Source: an uncultured Oscillospiraceae bacterium (GTDB lineage Bacteria; Bacillota; Clostridia; Oscillospirales; Oscillospiraceae). Taken from it: a stretch of DNA of 64,000 bases. Below, one piece after another: positions 18,774-27,664 of this stretch (position 1 is the first letter of the stretch; every line of letters begins with the position of its first letter). The notes below the pieces were generated by a model. It saw only the letters and a program-made list of their open reading frames with translations, was not told the DNA's origin and made no database searches. The stretch lies in assembly GCA_900763685.1 (NCBI GenBank), contig CAAFLF010000005.1, positions 1 through 64,000 on the forward strand, given 5' to 3'. The position numbers were made by a program, and so were the translations under genes.

Positions 18774-19798
18774 GGATCATCGTAGACGCCATGGGCGGCG
18801 ACAACGCGCCGCTGTGCAACGTGCGGGGGGCGCTGGAGGCCCACCGGGACTTCGGCGTGGACATCCTGCTGGTGGGCCGGGGCGAGGACATCCTCCGCTG
18901 CCTGGAGCAGTGCGGGGAGAAGACCCTGCCCCAGGGGGTGGAGATCCGCAACGCAACGGAGGTCATCACCATGTCCGACGACCCGGCCTTCGCCTTCAAG
19001 CAGAAGAAGGATTCCTCCCTGACGGTGGGGCTGCGGCTTTTGAAGGACGGGGAGGGGGACGCCTTCGTCTCCGCCGGGTCCACGGGGGCCCTGCTCTCCG
19101 GGGCGACGCTCCTTGTCAAGCGGGTGCGGGGCATCCGCCGGGCGGCCATGGCCCCCCAGATCCCCTGCGAGGGGGGAAAAATGGTGCTCTGCGACTGCGG
19201 GGCCAACGCCGAGTGTACGCCGGAGTACCTTTTGCAGTTCGCCTATCTCGGGAACTTCTACGCCCAGCGGGTGCTGGGGGTGGAGAAGCCCCGGGTGGCC
19301 CTGCTGAACATCGGGGCGGAGGATGAGAAGGGCGATACCCTCCGCCATGAGACCCTGCCCCTTTTGAAGGCGGCGGACGCCGAGGGGCGGCTCCACTTTA
19401 TCGGGAGCGTGGAGTCCTCGGACGCGATGCGGGGCAAGGCGGACGTCATCGTGGCGGACGGCTTCGCCGGCAACGTGATGCTCAAGTCCATCGAGGGCAC
19501 GGCAAAGTTTTTGAGCGGCGAGATCAAGGGGATGCTGCTGGCGTCCTGGAAGACGAAGCTGGCGGCGCTGCTGATGAAGGACGGGCTCAAAAGGTTCAAG
19601 GCCATGCTGGACCCCAGCGAGGTGGGCGGCACGGCGTTCCTCGGCATCTCCAAGCCGGTGATCAAGGCCCACGGCTCCTCCGACGCCAGGGCCATCCGGA
19701 GCGCCATCCGCCAGGCCCGGGATTTCGCCGAGAGCGGCTTCATCCAGGCCATCGAGGAGAACATCGACTGCATGAAGCTGGAGAAGGGCGCTTCTTGA
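18770..19798 (+). CDS. plsX: Phosphate acyltransferase PlsX
   Basis: It converts acyl-ACP to acyl-phosphate, the first step of the PlsX-PlsY route to phosphatidic acid at the membrane. Its 342 residues are typical. Family features include the opening IIVDAMGGDNAP, the central SAGSTGALLSGA, and the C-terminal VGGTAFLGISKPVIKAHGSS. It overlaps the end of trmFO by 4 bases. In many Firmicutes plsX is followed by fabD and fabG before acpP; here acpP comes next with its own promoter, so other fatty acid genes must be elsewhere. Confidence 0.96.
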   Translation: MRIIVDAMGGDNAPLCNVRGALEAHRDFGVDILLVGRGEDILRCLEQCGEKTLPQGVEIRNATEVITMSDDPAFAFKQKKDSSLTVGLRLLKDGEGDAFVSAGSTGALLSGATLLVKRVRGIRRAAMAPQIPCEGGKMVLCDCGANAECTPEYLLQFAYLGNFYAQRVLGVEKPRVALLNIGAEDEKGDTLRHETLPLLKAADAEGRLHFIGSVESSDAMRGKADVIVADGFAGNVMLKSIEGTAKFLSGEIKGMLLASWKTKLAALLMKDGLKRFKAMLDPSEVGGTAFLGISKPVIKAHGSSDARAIRSAIRQARDFAESGFIQAIEENIDCMKLEKGAS

Positions 19799-19808
19799 AT
19801 TTTGGGTA

Positions 19809-19838
19809 TTGACAGAGGGCGGGGGGATGCCGTATGAT
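19809..19838 (+). promoter_or_regulatory. Promoter of acpP
   Basis: TTGACA (19809-19814), an 18-base spacer and TATGAT (19833-19838) lie 11 bases after the plsX stop codon. The leader before the acpP start is about 100 bases. Confidence 0.85.
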
Positions 19839-19949
19839 TACCCTGCAATCTTGAAAGGAACCCCAGCGGCGGGAGTTCCTTCCAGCGCGGCCAGGGGCCG
19901 CCGGGGAGCCCGCCCGCCGGGAGCGATATCACAGGGAGTTGAAAAGAGT

Positions 19950-20195
19950 ATGACGAACGAAGAGATCTTCAATACCATGCAGGACCTGGTGGCCGAGCAG
20001 TTTGCCATCGAGCCCGAGGAGGTCAGCATGGAGTCCTCCTTCGAGGAGGATCTGGGCGCCGATTCCGTGGACCTGGTGGAGCTGGTCATGGCCATGGAGG
20101 AGGAGTTCGACATCGGCGAGGTCCAGGAGGAAGAGCTTGGCACCCTCAAGACCGTGGGCGACGCCGTGCGCTACGTCGCGGGAAAGCAGAACTGA
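19950..20195 (+). CDS. acpP: Acyl carrier protein
   Basis: The 81-residue acidic four-helix protein that carries growing fatty acids on a 4'-phosphopantetheine arm. The attachment motif is DSVDLVEL with Ser as the modified residue (about residue 37; usual motif DSLD). It begins MTNEEIFNTMQDLVAEQF and ends at a well-formed terminator. The ATG at 19950 is preceded by AGGGAGTTGAAAAG. It has its own promoter and terminator, so it is transcribed as a separate, abundant message between plsX and rnc. Confidence 0.97.
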   Translation: MTNEEIFNTMQDLVAEQFAIEPEEVSMESSFEEDLGADSVDLVELVMAMEEEFDIGEVQEEELGTLKTVGDAVRYVAGKQN

Positions 20196-20202
20196 CAACG
20201 GG

Positions 20203-20229
20203 AAGCCCCGCTCCGTGCGGGGCTTTTTC
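20203..20229 (+). terminator. Terminator of acpP
   Basis: AAGCCCCGC TCCGT GCGGGGCTT followed by T3-5, 8 bases after the stop codon. Confidence 0.93.
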
Positions 20230-20249
20230 CCTTTGAAAGGATGGGAGTT

Positions 20250-20936
20250 ATGGAAGGTCTGGAGCAGAAGTTATCCTACCGTTTCCGGGACCGGAAGCTG
20301 CTGGACGAGGCCCTGAGCCACAGTTCCTACGTCAATGAGCACCGGGGCAGCGGCATTTTCAGCAACGAGCGGCTGGAGTTCCTGGGCGATTCCGTCCTGG
20401 GCTTTGTGACGGCGGAGTTTCTCTTCCGCCAGCATCCCACCGCGCCGGAGGGGGACCTCACCCGCATCCGGGCGGCGCTGGTCTGCGAGCAGAGCCTGTA
20501 CGAGGTGGCCCAGAAGCTGGAGCTTGGGAAGTACCTGAAGCTGGGGCGGGGCGAGGAGGCCGGCGGCGGCCGGACCCGGCCCTCCATCCTGGCGGACGCC
20601 ACGGAGGCGGTCTTCGCCGCCGTCTATCTGGACGGGGGCATTCGGGAGGTGACGGAGCTCATCCACCGGGTGCTGCTGGACGCCGAGCGGGAGGAGGCCG
20701 TGGAGGAGCGCCGCCGGGACTACAAGACCGCCCTGCAGGAGCTGGTGCAGCGCCAGGCCCATCAGGAGCTCAGCTACCGGATGGCCGGCGAGGAGGGGCC
20801 CGACCACGACAAGACCTTCCTGGCGGAGGTGCTGCTGAACGGGCAGCTCATCGGTCAGGGCCGGGGCCACAGCAAGAAGGAGGCGGAGCAGAACGCCGCC
20901 GCCGCCGCGCTGGAGACCCATTTCGTCGGGAACTGA
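20250..20936 (+). CDS. rnc: Ribonuclease III
   Basis: It cleaves double-stranded RNA, including rRNA precursors. The catalytic domain carries the signature ERLEFLGDSVLGFV (about residues 38-51), with the second acidic site in LADATEAVFAAVYLDGG. A C-terminal dsRNA-binding domain (about 155-225) ends GRGHSKKEAEQNAAAAAL. I favour the ATG at 20250 over 20241: the upstream AAAGG abuts 20241 directly but is 9 bases from 20250. In many Firmicutes smc and ftsY follow; here the gene ends at a terminator before a transporter. Confidence 0.95.
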   Translation: MEGLEQKLSYRFRDRKLLDEALSHSSYVNEHRGSGIFSNERLEFLGDSVLGFVTAEFLFRQHPTAPEGDLTRIRAALVCEQSLYEVAQKLELGKYLKLGRGEEAGGGRTRPSILADATEAVFAAVYLDGGIREVTELIHRVLLDAEREEAVEERRRDYKTALQELVQRQAHQELSYRMAGEEGPDHDKTFLAEVLLNGQLIGQGRGHSKKEAEQNAAAAALETHFVGN

Positions 20937-20952
20937 CAAGCTGAAAACCGGA

Positions 20953-20982
20953 CCCCGCCGCCTTTGGGCGGCGGGGTTTTCC
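20953..20982 (+). terminator. Terminator of rnc
   Basis: CCCCGCCGCC TTTG GGCGGCGGGG followed by TTTTCC. CTGACAAG upstream and CTTGTCAG downstream extend the dyad outward. Confidence 0.9.
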
Positions 20983-21011
20983 TTGTCAGGAAGAGACCGG
21001 CGTGCTATGAT
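20983..21011 (+). promoter_or_regulatory. Promoter of the EamA transporter gene
   Basis: TTGTCA (20983-20988), a 17-base spacer and TATGAT (21006-21011) directly follow the rnc terminator. Confidence 0.75.
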
Positions 21012-21039
21012 GGGGAAAAACGGAAGGGAGGGGGAGCGT

Positions 21040-21942
21040 ATGGACCGAAGGCTTCGGGCGGTGGGGCTCGCGCTGCTGGCGGCGGTGCTCTACGCCGTGA
21101 ATCTGCCATTTTCCAAGCTGCTATTGGGGCAGGTGGGCTCCCTCACCCTGGCGGGGCTCCTCTACCTGGGGGCGGGGGCGGGCATGGCCCTTCTATCCCT
21201 TTTCCACCGGGACGACGCCCCCCGGCTGGGCCGGGAGGACCTGGCGCCGACCCTGGGGATGATCCTGCTGGACATCGCGGCCCCCATCCTTTTGATGCTG
21301 GGGCTCCGGGGCGGCGAGGCCGCCAGCGCGTCCCTCTTAGGGAACTTTGAGATCGTGGCGACGGCCCTTTTCGCCCTGCTCCTCTTCCGGGAGAGGGTCA
21401 GCCGGACGCTCTGGGCGGCCCTCGGCTGCATCACCCTCTCCTGCGGCATCCTCTCCTTCCAGGGGGCGGAGAGCCTGCGCTTCTCGGCGGCGTCCCTCCT
21501 GGTGCTGGGGGCGGCCTGCTGCTGGGGATTGGAGAATAACTGCACCCGGCGCCTCTCCAGTAAGAGCGCGAGGGAGATCGTGATCCTGAAGGGCTTTTTC
21601 TCCGGGGGAGGGTCCCTGTGCCTTGCCCGGCTGGCGGGGGAGAGCCTGCCGCCCCTGGGGGTCGCCCTGCGGGCCATGGGGCTGGGCTTCGTCTCCTACG
21701 GGCTCAGCATCTTTTTCTATGTTCGGGCCCAGCGGGAGCTGGGGGCCGCCCGCACCAGCGCCTACTACTCCGTGAATCCCTTCGTGGGGTCCCTTCTGGC
21801 GCTGCTTTTGCTACGGGAGGGGCTGGGGCCGGGGTACTTTGCCGCCCTGCCGGTGATGCTTCTGGGCGTGGGCCTTGCCACGGCGGACACCCTGGCCCAG
21901 GAGCGGGGGGCGTCCCATCCCGGGGGAGAGGCCGGGGACTGA
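21040..21942 (+). CDS. EamA/DMT-family transporter
   Basis: A 300-residue inner-membrane protein of the drug/metabolite transporter superfamily, with ten predicted hydrophobic segments arranged as two EamA repeats (about residues 5-135 and 145-285). The second repeat ends in the family-like stretch SAYYSVNPFVGSLLALLLL. The ATG at 21040 follows GGAAGGGAGGGGGAGCG; the frame upstream to 20983 overlaps the promoter and is not used. Substrates of this family range from amino acids to nucleotides and cannot be called here. It is a single-gene transcript. Confidence 0.9.
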   Translation: MDRRLRAVGLALLAAVLYAVNLPFSKLLLGQVGSLTLAGLLYLGAGAGMALLSLFHRDDAPRLGREDLAPTLGMILLDIAAPILLMLGLRGGEAASASLLGNFEIVATALFALLLFRERVSRTLWAALGCITLSCGILSFQGAESLRFSAASLLVLGAACCWGLENNCTRRLSSKSAREIVILKGFFSGGGSLCLARLAGESLPPLGVALRAMGLGFVSYGLSIFFYVRAQRELGAARTSAYYSVNPFVGSLLALLLLREGLGPGYFAALPVMLLGVGLATADTLAQERGASHPGGEAGD

Positions 21943-22035
21943 GCCCAGGACCGCCATGGCGGCCCTGGGTTTTTCCGCGGTTTCCGGGGCTGACAAAGCT
22001 CCCCGGAATTCGCTCTGGTATTCTTCCGGAAAGTA

Positions 22036-22044
22036 TGCTATAAT
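22036..22044 (+). promoter_or_regulatory. Extended -10 promoter of uppP
   Basis: TGC directly precedes a perfect TATAAT (22039-22044), giving an extended -10. The matching -35 region is poor, which is normal for this class. Confidence 0.65.
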
Positions 22045-22130
22045 CATTTATCTATGGCGTGTGCCCCACTGGGGCCGCCTCCGGCCCCGGCCGGGAAGCC
22101 AAAATCCAAGAAAACGGGAGCGTGGAAGCC

Positions 22131-22964
22131 ATGTCTTTCCTTACATCCATCCTGCTGGGCCTGGTCCAGGGCGTGACGGAGTTCCTGCCCATCTCCAGCT
22201 CCGGCCACCTGGCCATCGCAAGCCAGCTTCTCAACATGGACGGGACGGAGAATATCCCCAAGTTTTTTGACGTCCTGCTGCACCTGGGCACCCTGGTGGC
22301 GGTCTTCATCGCCTACTGGCCGGAGATCTGGGAGATGATCCTGGAGTTCTTCCGGGGCATTGGGGACATCGCCCACCACTCTACCCCCGATCCGCTGCCC
22401 CCGGCCCGGCGGATGATCCTGCTGGTCATCGTGGGCACCCTGCCCCTCTTCGCGGTGCTGCCCTTCAAGGACCGGATCGAGGGCCTCTCCGACAACCTCT
22501 ACGTGGTGGCGGCGGCCCTGATCCTCACGGGCTTCCTGCTGTTCTTCAGTGACCGGGTGAGAAAGGGCCGGAAGAAGGAGCGGAGCGCCCGGATGACGGA
22601 CGCCCTCATCGTGGGCATCTCCCAGGCCTTCGCCACCTGCCCCGGCCTCTCCCGCTCCGGCACCACCATCACCACCGGCTGCCTTGTGGGCTTTGAGCGG
22701 AAGTTCGCCGTGCGTTTTTCCTTCATCCTCTCCATCCCGGCGGTGCTGGGGGCCAACATCCTCTCCATCAAGGACGCCCTGGACGCCGGGGTCAACTGGG
22801 GGGAGCTGCCGGTGTACCTGGTGGGGGTGCTGGTGGCCGCCGTCTCCGGCTACGCCTGCATCCGCCTTTTGAAAATGATCGCGAACCGGGGTCGCTTTGG
22901 CTGGTTCGCCTACTACTGCTGGGCCGTGGGTCTGCTGACGCTGATCCTGAAGTTCACCCGCTGA
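22131..22964 (+). CDS. uppP: Undecaprenyl-diphosphatase UppP (BacA)
   Basis: It dephosphorylates undecaprenyl pyrophosphate at the outer face of the membrane, recycling the lipid carrier for peptidoglycan and polysaccharide, and gives bacitracin tolerance. The 277 residues form about eight membrane helices. Both active-site blocks are present: GVTEFLPISSSGHL (near the N-terminus) and GLSRSGTTITTG (about residue 165-176), with the key Glu, Ser, His and Arg. The ATG at 22131 is supported by homology to the usual MSFL/MDLL start; the ribosome site (GGGAGCG) is modest. Confidence 0.95.
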   Translation: MSFLTSILLGLVQGVTEFLPISSSGHLAIASQLLNMDGTENIPKFFDVLLHLGTLVAVFIAYWPEIWEMILEFFRGIGDIAHHSTPDPLPPARRMILLVIVGTLPLFAVLPFKDRIEGLSDNLYVVAAALILTGFLLFFSDRVRKGRKKERSARMTDALIVGISQAFATCPGLSRSGTTITTGCLVGFERKFAVRFSFILSIPAVLGANILSIKDALDAGVNWGELPVYLVGVLVAAVSGYACIRLLKMIANRGRFGWFAYYCWAVGLLTLILKFTR

Positions 22965-22999
22965 GCCCGCGCTGAGATTACATACCGGGAGGTGCCGCC

Positions 23000-25636
23000 A
23001 TGGCAGCGACGCAGAAAAAAAGCAGTTCCGGCAGTTCCAAGACCGGGAGCTCCCGCTCCGCCAGCACGTCCGCCCGCTCCGGCGGGCGCAAGAGCGCCCA
23101 GCCTCAGAAGAAGCCCATCCGGCGGGAGGTCTGGGGCGGTGTGCTGTGCCTTTTGACGCTGTGCCTGGCCGTCAGCTACTTCGGGGTGGAGGCCATCTTC
23201 ATCGACTGGCTCGCCATGCTGGTGAAGGGGCTCTTCGGCTATGGGTATTACCTCATGGCCCCGGCCATGCTGGGCTCCGCCCTGATCCTCTTCTGCCACC
23301 ACGGGAAGCCCGTGCGGCTGCGGGTCACCTGCGCCATGCTGATCCCCCTTTTCGCCGGGGCCCTGGCCCACATGGTGGCCTGCAAGCTGGAGTTCGCCTC
23401 CGGCGTGGGCATCCTGAAGGTCCTTTGGAGCAGCGGCCTTGCCATGACATCCGGCGGCGTCCTCTCCGGGGCGCTGGCGGTGGGGTCCGTGGCGGTCTTC
23501 TCCCGGGTGGCGTCCCTGATCCTCTTCACCGCCATCCTGGTGGTGCTGCTGATGGTTGCCCTGCGGCTGACCCTGGGGGCCATCATCGAGAAAAACCGCA
23601 GCCGGCCCCAGTATGAGGAGGAGCCGGAGGAGGAGCGCCCCGCCCGGAAGGGCGGCAAGGCCCCGGAGGGCAAGGGCGTCCGGCTGACGCCCATCGAGTC
23701 CCAGCCCCGCCGCCGGACGGAGGAGAAGGTGCAGATCGACTTCCCCCTGGACGACGAGCCCCTGGCGGCGAGACCCGCGAAGCCCACCCCGGCCATCCCG
23801 GCGGGGGAGGAGAAGAAAAAGGGCATTCTCGGCGGCTTCTTCCGCCCCAAGGCCGAGAGCCAGAAGACCCCGGACCAGGTCCTGACGGAGGAGAGCGCCC
23901 CCAAGCGGGAGAGCGCCCCCGTTCCCGCACCGACTCCGACGCCCGCCCCGGCGGCGCCTGTTCCGGCGCCCGCGCCGGCCGCTCCGCCCGCGGCGGCGGC
24001 CATCCCGGCGGAGCCCGCCCCCAAGCGGGAGCGGCAGAGCGCCGCGGCGGAGGTGGAGAACGCCGCTGCCGCCGTCACCCAGGAGATCGAGGAGCGGAAG
24101 GCGGCGGAGGAGGATGTCTACCAGTTCCCGCCCATCACGCTTTTAAACGAGAATCCCGGCGGCAACGTGGCCGAGGCCGGGGCGGAGCTGCGGAACAACT
24201 CCCGGCGGCTCTCGGAGACCCTGTCGAGCTTCGGCGTGGACGCCACCGCCGGGGACGTGGTCCACGGCCCCTCCGTCACCCGCTATGAGTTCGTGCTGGA
24301 CCAGGGCGTGAAGCTCAGCAAGATCACTAACCTGGCCGACGACATCGCCCTGGCCCTGGGGGCCACCGGCGTGCGCATCGCCCCCATCCCGGAGAAGATC
24401 TCCGTGGTGGGCATCGAGGTGCCCAACAAGCAGGTCACCAGCGTCCTCATCCGGGACGTGCTGGAGACCCGGGACTTCACGGAGAACCCCTCCAAGGTGG
24501 CCTTCGCCCTGGGCAAGGACATCTCCGGCAAGTGCATCATCGGCAACATCGCAAAGCTGCCCCACGTGCTCATCGCCGGTACCACCGGCTCCGGCAAGTC
24601 CGTCTGCACCAACTCCCTCATCGTGAGCCTGCTCTACAAGTCCTCGCCGGAGGACGTCCGCTTCATCATGGTGGACCCCAAGATGGTGGAGCTGGCCCCC
24701 TACAACGGCATCCCACACCTGCTGATCCCGGTGGTGACGGACCCCAAGAAGGCCGCCGGCGCCCTGCAGTGGGCGGTCTTTGAGATGATGAAGCGCTACA
24801 AGCTCTTCTCCGAGCACAATGTGAAGGACCTCGCGGGCTACAACGCCCTGGCCAAGACCACGGACGAGCTGGAGCACCTGCCCAGCGTGGTGGTGGTCAT
24901 CGACGAGCTGGCGGACCTGATGCTGGTGGCCGCCAAGGAGGTGGAGGAGTCCATCTGCCGGGTGGCTCAGATGGGCCGGGCCGCCGGTGTGCACCTGGTC
25001 ATCGCCACCCAGCGGCCCTCCTCCGACGTCATCACCGGCCTCATGAAGGCCAACATCCCCAGCCGCATTGCCTTCGCGGTGGCGTCCTCCCTGGAGTCCC
25101 GGATCATCCTGGATAACTCCGGCGCAGAGAAGCTCATCGGCAAGGGCGACATGCTCTACGCCCCTCTCGGCATCGGCAAGCCCATCCGGGTCCAGGGCTG
25201 CTTCATCTCCCCGGAGGAGATCGAGCGGGTGGTGGACTACGTGAAGTCCACCGGCGAGGCGGACTACTCCGACGAGGTCATGCGCAAGATCGAGGAGTCC
25301 GTCCAGGAGAAGGACAAGGGCGGCAAGTCCGCCGCCCCCGCCCCCCAGGACGAGGATTCCGGCGAGGCCGACGAGCTCTTCCCCGCCGCGGTGGATGTGG
25401 TGCTGGAGCTGGGCCAGGCCTCCGTCTCCATGCTGCAGCGGCGGCTGAAGCTGGGCTACTCCCGGGCCGCCCGTCTGGTGGACCAGATGGAGGAGAAGGG
25501 CATCGTGGGCCCCTTTGAGGGCTCTAAGCCCCGGGCGCTGCTCATCACCAAGGAGCAGTGGCAGGAGATGAAGATGGGCTCCGCCGCCCTGCCCGCCGCC
25601 GAGGAGCCGCCCTTCCCCCTGGAGGGGGAGGAGTGA
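23000..25636 (+). CDS. ftsK: DNA translocase FtsK/SpoIIIE
   Basis: A membrane-anchored hexameric ATPase that pumps DNA through the closing septum. The first 35 residues are Ser/Arg/Lys-rich, followed by four membrane helices (about 40-195). A Pro/Ala/Glu-rich linker spans about 205-385. The motor domain has Walker A GTTGSGKS (about residue 530) and Walker B VVVIDELADLM. The C-terminal winged-helix gamma domain (about 800-870, SVSMLQRRLKLGYSRAARLV) reads polar DNA motifs. At 878 residues it is slightly longer than B. subtilis SpoIIIE because of the linker. Whether it acts in sporulation or only division cannot be told from this window. Confidence 0.96.
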   Translation: MAATQKKSSSGSSKTGSSRSASTSARSGGRKSAQPQKKPIRREVWGGVLCLLTLCLAVSYFGVEAIFIDWLAMLVKGLFGYGYYLMAPAMLGSALILFCHHGKPVRLRVTCAMLIPLFAGALAHMVACKLEFASGVGILKVLWSSGLAMTSGGVLSGALAVGSVAVFSRVASLILFTAILVVLLMVALRLTLGAIIEKNRSRPQYEEEPEEERPARKGGKAPEGKGVRLTPIESQPRRRTEEKVQIDFPLDDEPLAARPAKPTPAIPAGEEKKKGILGGFFRPKAESQKTPDQVLTEESAPKRESAPVPAPTPTPAPAAPVPAPAPAAPPAAAAIPAEPAPKRERQSAAAEVENAAAAVTQEIEERKAAEEDVYQFPPITLLNENPGGNVAEAGAELRNNSRRLSETLSSFGVDATAGDVVHGPSVTRYEFVLDQGVKLSKITNLADDIALALGATGVRIAPIPEKISVVGIEVPNKQVTSVLIRDVLETRDFTENPSKVAFALGKDISGKCIIGNIAKLPHVLIAGTTGSGKSVCTNSLIVSLLYKSSPEDVRFIMVDPKMVELAPYNGIPHLLIPVVTDPKKAAGALQWAVFEMMKRYKLFSEHNVKDLAGYNALAKTTDELEHLPSVVVVIDELADLMLVAAKEVEESICRVAQMGRAAGVHLVIATQRPSSDVITGLMKANIPSRIAFAVASSLESRIILDNSGAEKLIGKGDMLYAPLGIGKPIRVQGCFISPEEIERVVDYVKSTGEADYSDEVMRKIEESVQEKDKGGKSAAPAPQDEDSGEADELFPAAVDVVLELGQASVSMLQRRLKLGYSRAARLVDQMEEKGIVGPFEGSKPRALLITKEQWQEMKMGSAALPAAEEPPFPLEGEE

Positions 25637-25689
25637 GCGGGGGAAAAGTTTGCGAAGAAAATAACTTTCCCGGGAGGGCCCTTCCCCCC

Positions 25690-25718
25690 TTGACAAGGGC
25701 GGGGAAATGGGCTATCCT
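25690..25718 (+). promoter_or_regulatory. Promoter of the T-box leader
   Basis: TTGACA (25690-25695), a 17-base spacer and TATCCT (25713-25718). Transcription would start near 25725, giving a leader of about 270 bases. Confidence 0.8.
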
Positions 25719-25739
25719 AGGACCTAATCCAAGTGCACA

Positions 25740-25980
25740 ATGGAGATCGCCGTGAAGAAGTCAGCTTTCCGAAACCGGTTTTCAGCGAGAGGGAGATGGT
25801 GCGAGCCCTCAGCCAACGCCGGGAAGCAGCCGCTTTGGAGCCGCCCGCGACGAGCGGGACGACCCATCCCCGTTACCGGATGACATGAGATGCCTTTCCC
25901 TGGAGGAGGGGCAGATCAGGGTGGTACCGCGGAAGGTAACTTTTCGCCCCTGACAGTGATGTCAGGGGCGTTTCTTTTTT
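25740..25980 (+). promoter_or_regulatory. T-box riboswitch leader of the aminotransferase gene
   Basis: The canonical T-box AGGGTGGTACCGCGG lies at 25918-25932. A terminator follows (arms CGCCCCTGAC / GTCAGGGGCG, then TTTCTTTTTT, 25945-25980). The stem I distal region GAGGGAGATGGTGCGAGCCC at 25789-25808 fits the conserved AG bulge and distal loop. On the 3' side of the specifier loop the sequence reads GGGAAGCAGCCGCTTTGG; in my hand fold the triplet facing the anticodon is GCC, or GCA if read directly after GAA. Both are alanine codons. Uncharged tRNA should stabilise the antiterminator and switch on the gene downstream. The T-box call is firm; the tRNA identity is inferred. Confidence 0.93.
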
Positions 25981-25998
25981 GATGAGGAGGAATTTCAA

Positions 25999-27198
25999 AT
26001 GCAGTTTTCGTCCAAGGTGCGGCAGTGCCAGCTCTCCCCCATGCGCAAGTTCCATCCCTACGCCCTGAAGGCGGAGGCCCGGGGGATGAAGATCCATCAC
26101 CTGAACATCGGCCAGCCGGATATCCCCACGCCGCCGGCCTTCTTTGACGCCGTCCACAGCTACCGCAGCGAGGTCCTGGCCTACGCGCCCTCCCCCGGCG
26201 TGCCGGCGTATGTGGCGGCCATCCAGAACTACTACCAGCGCATCGGCGCACCCCTGGCGGAGGGGGACATCCTGGCCACCACCGGCGGCAGCGAGGCACT
26301 GCAGATGGCCATGAGCTGCATCCTGGACGAGGGGGACGAGATCCTGGTCCCGGAGCCCTTCTACACCAACTACAATACCTTCGTTCATGTGGCGGGGGGC
26401 AGCATCCGCCCCATCCACAGCTCCCCGGAGGAGGGCTACCACTACGCCGAGCGCGGCCGGATCGAGCCCCTGATCACGGAGCGGACGAGGGCCATCCTCG
26501 TCACCAACCCCGGCAACCCCACCGGCACCGTTCTGACGCCGGAGGAGATGAACGTCATCGCCGACATCGCCAAGGAGCACGGTCTCTTCCTGGTGGCGGA
26601 CGAGGTCTACCGGGAGTTCGTCTACGGCGGCGAGCCCCTCTCCACCTTCCTGACCATCCCTGGTCTTGAGGAGAACCTCATCGTGGTGGACTCCGTCTCC
26701 AAGCGCTTTTCCGCCTGCGGCGCCCGGGTGGGCGCCCTGATCTCCCGGAACCCGGAGTTCATCGCCCAGGCCATGAAGCTCTGCCAGGGCCGCCTCTGCT
26801 CCGCGACGCTGGACCAGCTGGGCGCCGCCGCCCTCTACAGCGTGGATCCCGACTACTTCACCGCCACCCGGGACGAGTACCGCCGCCGCCGGAACGCCTG
26901 CGTGGAGGGCCTCCACAAGATCCCCGGCGTGGTCTGCGGCGAGCCCAAGGGCGCCTTCTACCTGATGGCGAAGCTCCCGGTGGACGACGCCGACAAGTTC
27001 CAGACCTGGCTTTTGGAGGAGTTCGAGGACCAGGGCGAGACGCTGATGTTCGCCCCGGGCGAGGGCTTCTACGCCACCCCCGGCAAGGGCAAGGACGAGA
27101 TCCGCATCGCCTACGTCCTCAACGAGGCGGACATCCGCCGCTCCATGGAGCTCCTGGGCATCGCCATCGCCCGCTACCAGAAGGAGAAGATGGCATGA
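25999..27198 (+). CDS. PLP-dependent class I aminotransferase, T-box controlled
   Basis: A 399-residue fold-type I aminotransferase. The PLP lysine is in DSVSKRFSACGARVG (about residue 235); the cofactor Asp is in LVADEVYREF, and the substrate-carboxylate Arg is in DEIRIAYVLN near the C-terminus. The family includes aspartate, alanine and aromatic transaminases. The upstream T-box, if alanine-specific as I read it, would suit an enzyme making alanine from pyruvate; this is inference. The start follows GATGAGGAGGAATTTCAA. The stop overlaps the next gene's ATG (ATGA). Confidence 0.93.
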   Translation: MQFSSKVRQCQLSPMRKFHPYALKAEARGMKIHHLNIGQPDIPTPPAFFDAVHSYRSEVLAYAPSPGVPAYVAAIQNYYQRIGAPLAEGDILATTGGSEALQMAMSCILDEGDEILVPEPFYTNYNTFVHVAGGSIRPIHSSPEEGYHYAERGRIEPLITERTRAILVTNPGNPTGTVLTPEEMNVIADIAKEHGLFLVADEVYREFVYGGEPLSTFLTIPGLEENLIVVDSVSKRFSACGARVGALISRNPEFIAQAMKLCQGRLCSATLDQLGAAALYSVDPDYFTATRDEYRRRRNACVEGLHKIPGVVCGEPKGAFYLMAKLPVDDADKFQTWLLEEFEDQGETLMFAPGEGFYATPGKGKDEIRIAYVLNEADIRRSMELLGIAIARYQKEKMA

Positions 27199-27476
27199 TC
27201 CGGCACATCGTTCTCTGGAAGTTCCGCCCCGGCACCGAGGCGGAGCGGGAGCGGTTCCTCTCCGGCCTCGCCGGACTGCAGGGCGTCATCCCGGAGCTGA
27301 AGGCCTGCCGGGTGGTCCGGAACGTGGGGGAGGGCAACTACGACGCCGCCCTGATCTCCGACTTTGACAGCCTGGAGGACCTGGCCCGCTACAAGGCCGA
27401 CCCCCGGCACCAGGCGGTCTCCGCCCTCTGCAAGTCCATCCGGGAGAGCCGGGCGGCGGTGGATTACGAGCTCTGA
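27195..27476 (+). CDS. Dabb (stress-responsive alpha/beta-barrel) domain protein
   Basis: A 93-residue protein of the dimeric A/B-barrel type. It opens with IRHIVLWKFRPGTEAERERF and has DFDSLEDLARYKADPRHQAV near the end, both typical of Dabb domains; known members are small cytoplasmic proteins of mostly unknown role. It overlaps the aminotransferase stop by 4 bases and so shares the T-box-controlled transcript. That links it to amino acid supply, but no function should be read into it. Confidence 0.88.
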   Translation: MIRHIVLWKFRPGTEAERERFLSGLAGLQGVIPELKACRVVRNVGEGNYDAALISDFDSLEDLARYKADPRHQAVSALCKSIRESRAAVDYEL

Positions 27477-27528
27477 GCCGCCGGAGAACGGCCTTTCGGC
27501 TCCGCCGGGCGGTCCCACAAAACGAAAC

Positions 27529-27568
27529 ATCCGGAACGGTCCTGATGGGCCGTTCCGGATATTTTTTT
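27529..27568 (+). terminator. Terminator of the aminotransferase-Dabb operon
   Basis: ATCCGGAACGG / CCGTTCCGGAT hairpin followed by a run of seven T after one A, about 50 bases past the stop codon. Confidence 0.94.
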
Positions 27569-27664
27569 CCTCTTCCATGGCTCTATATTACCACAAATCG
27601 GGGGAAAAAACAAGTCTTGTTCGGAATCCGATCCGGGAGTAAGTAATAGAGAGAGGTGATCGAT

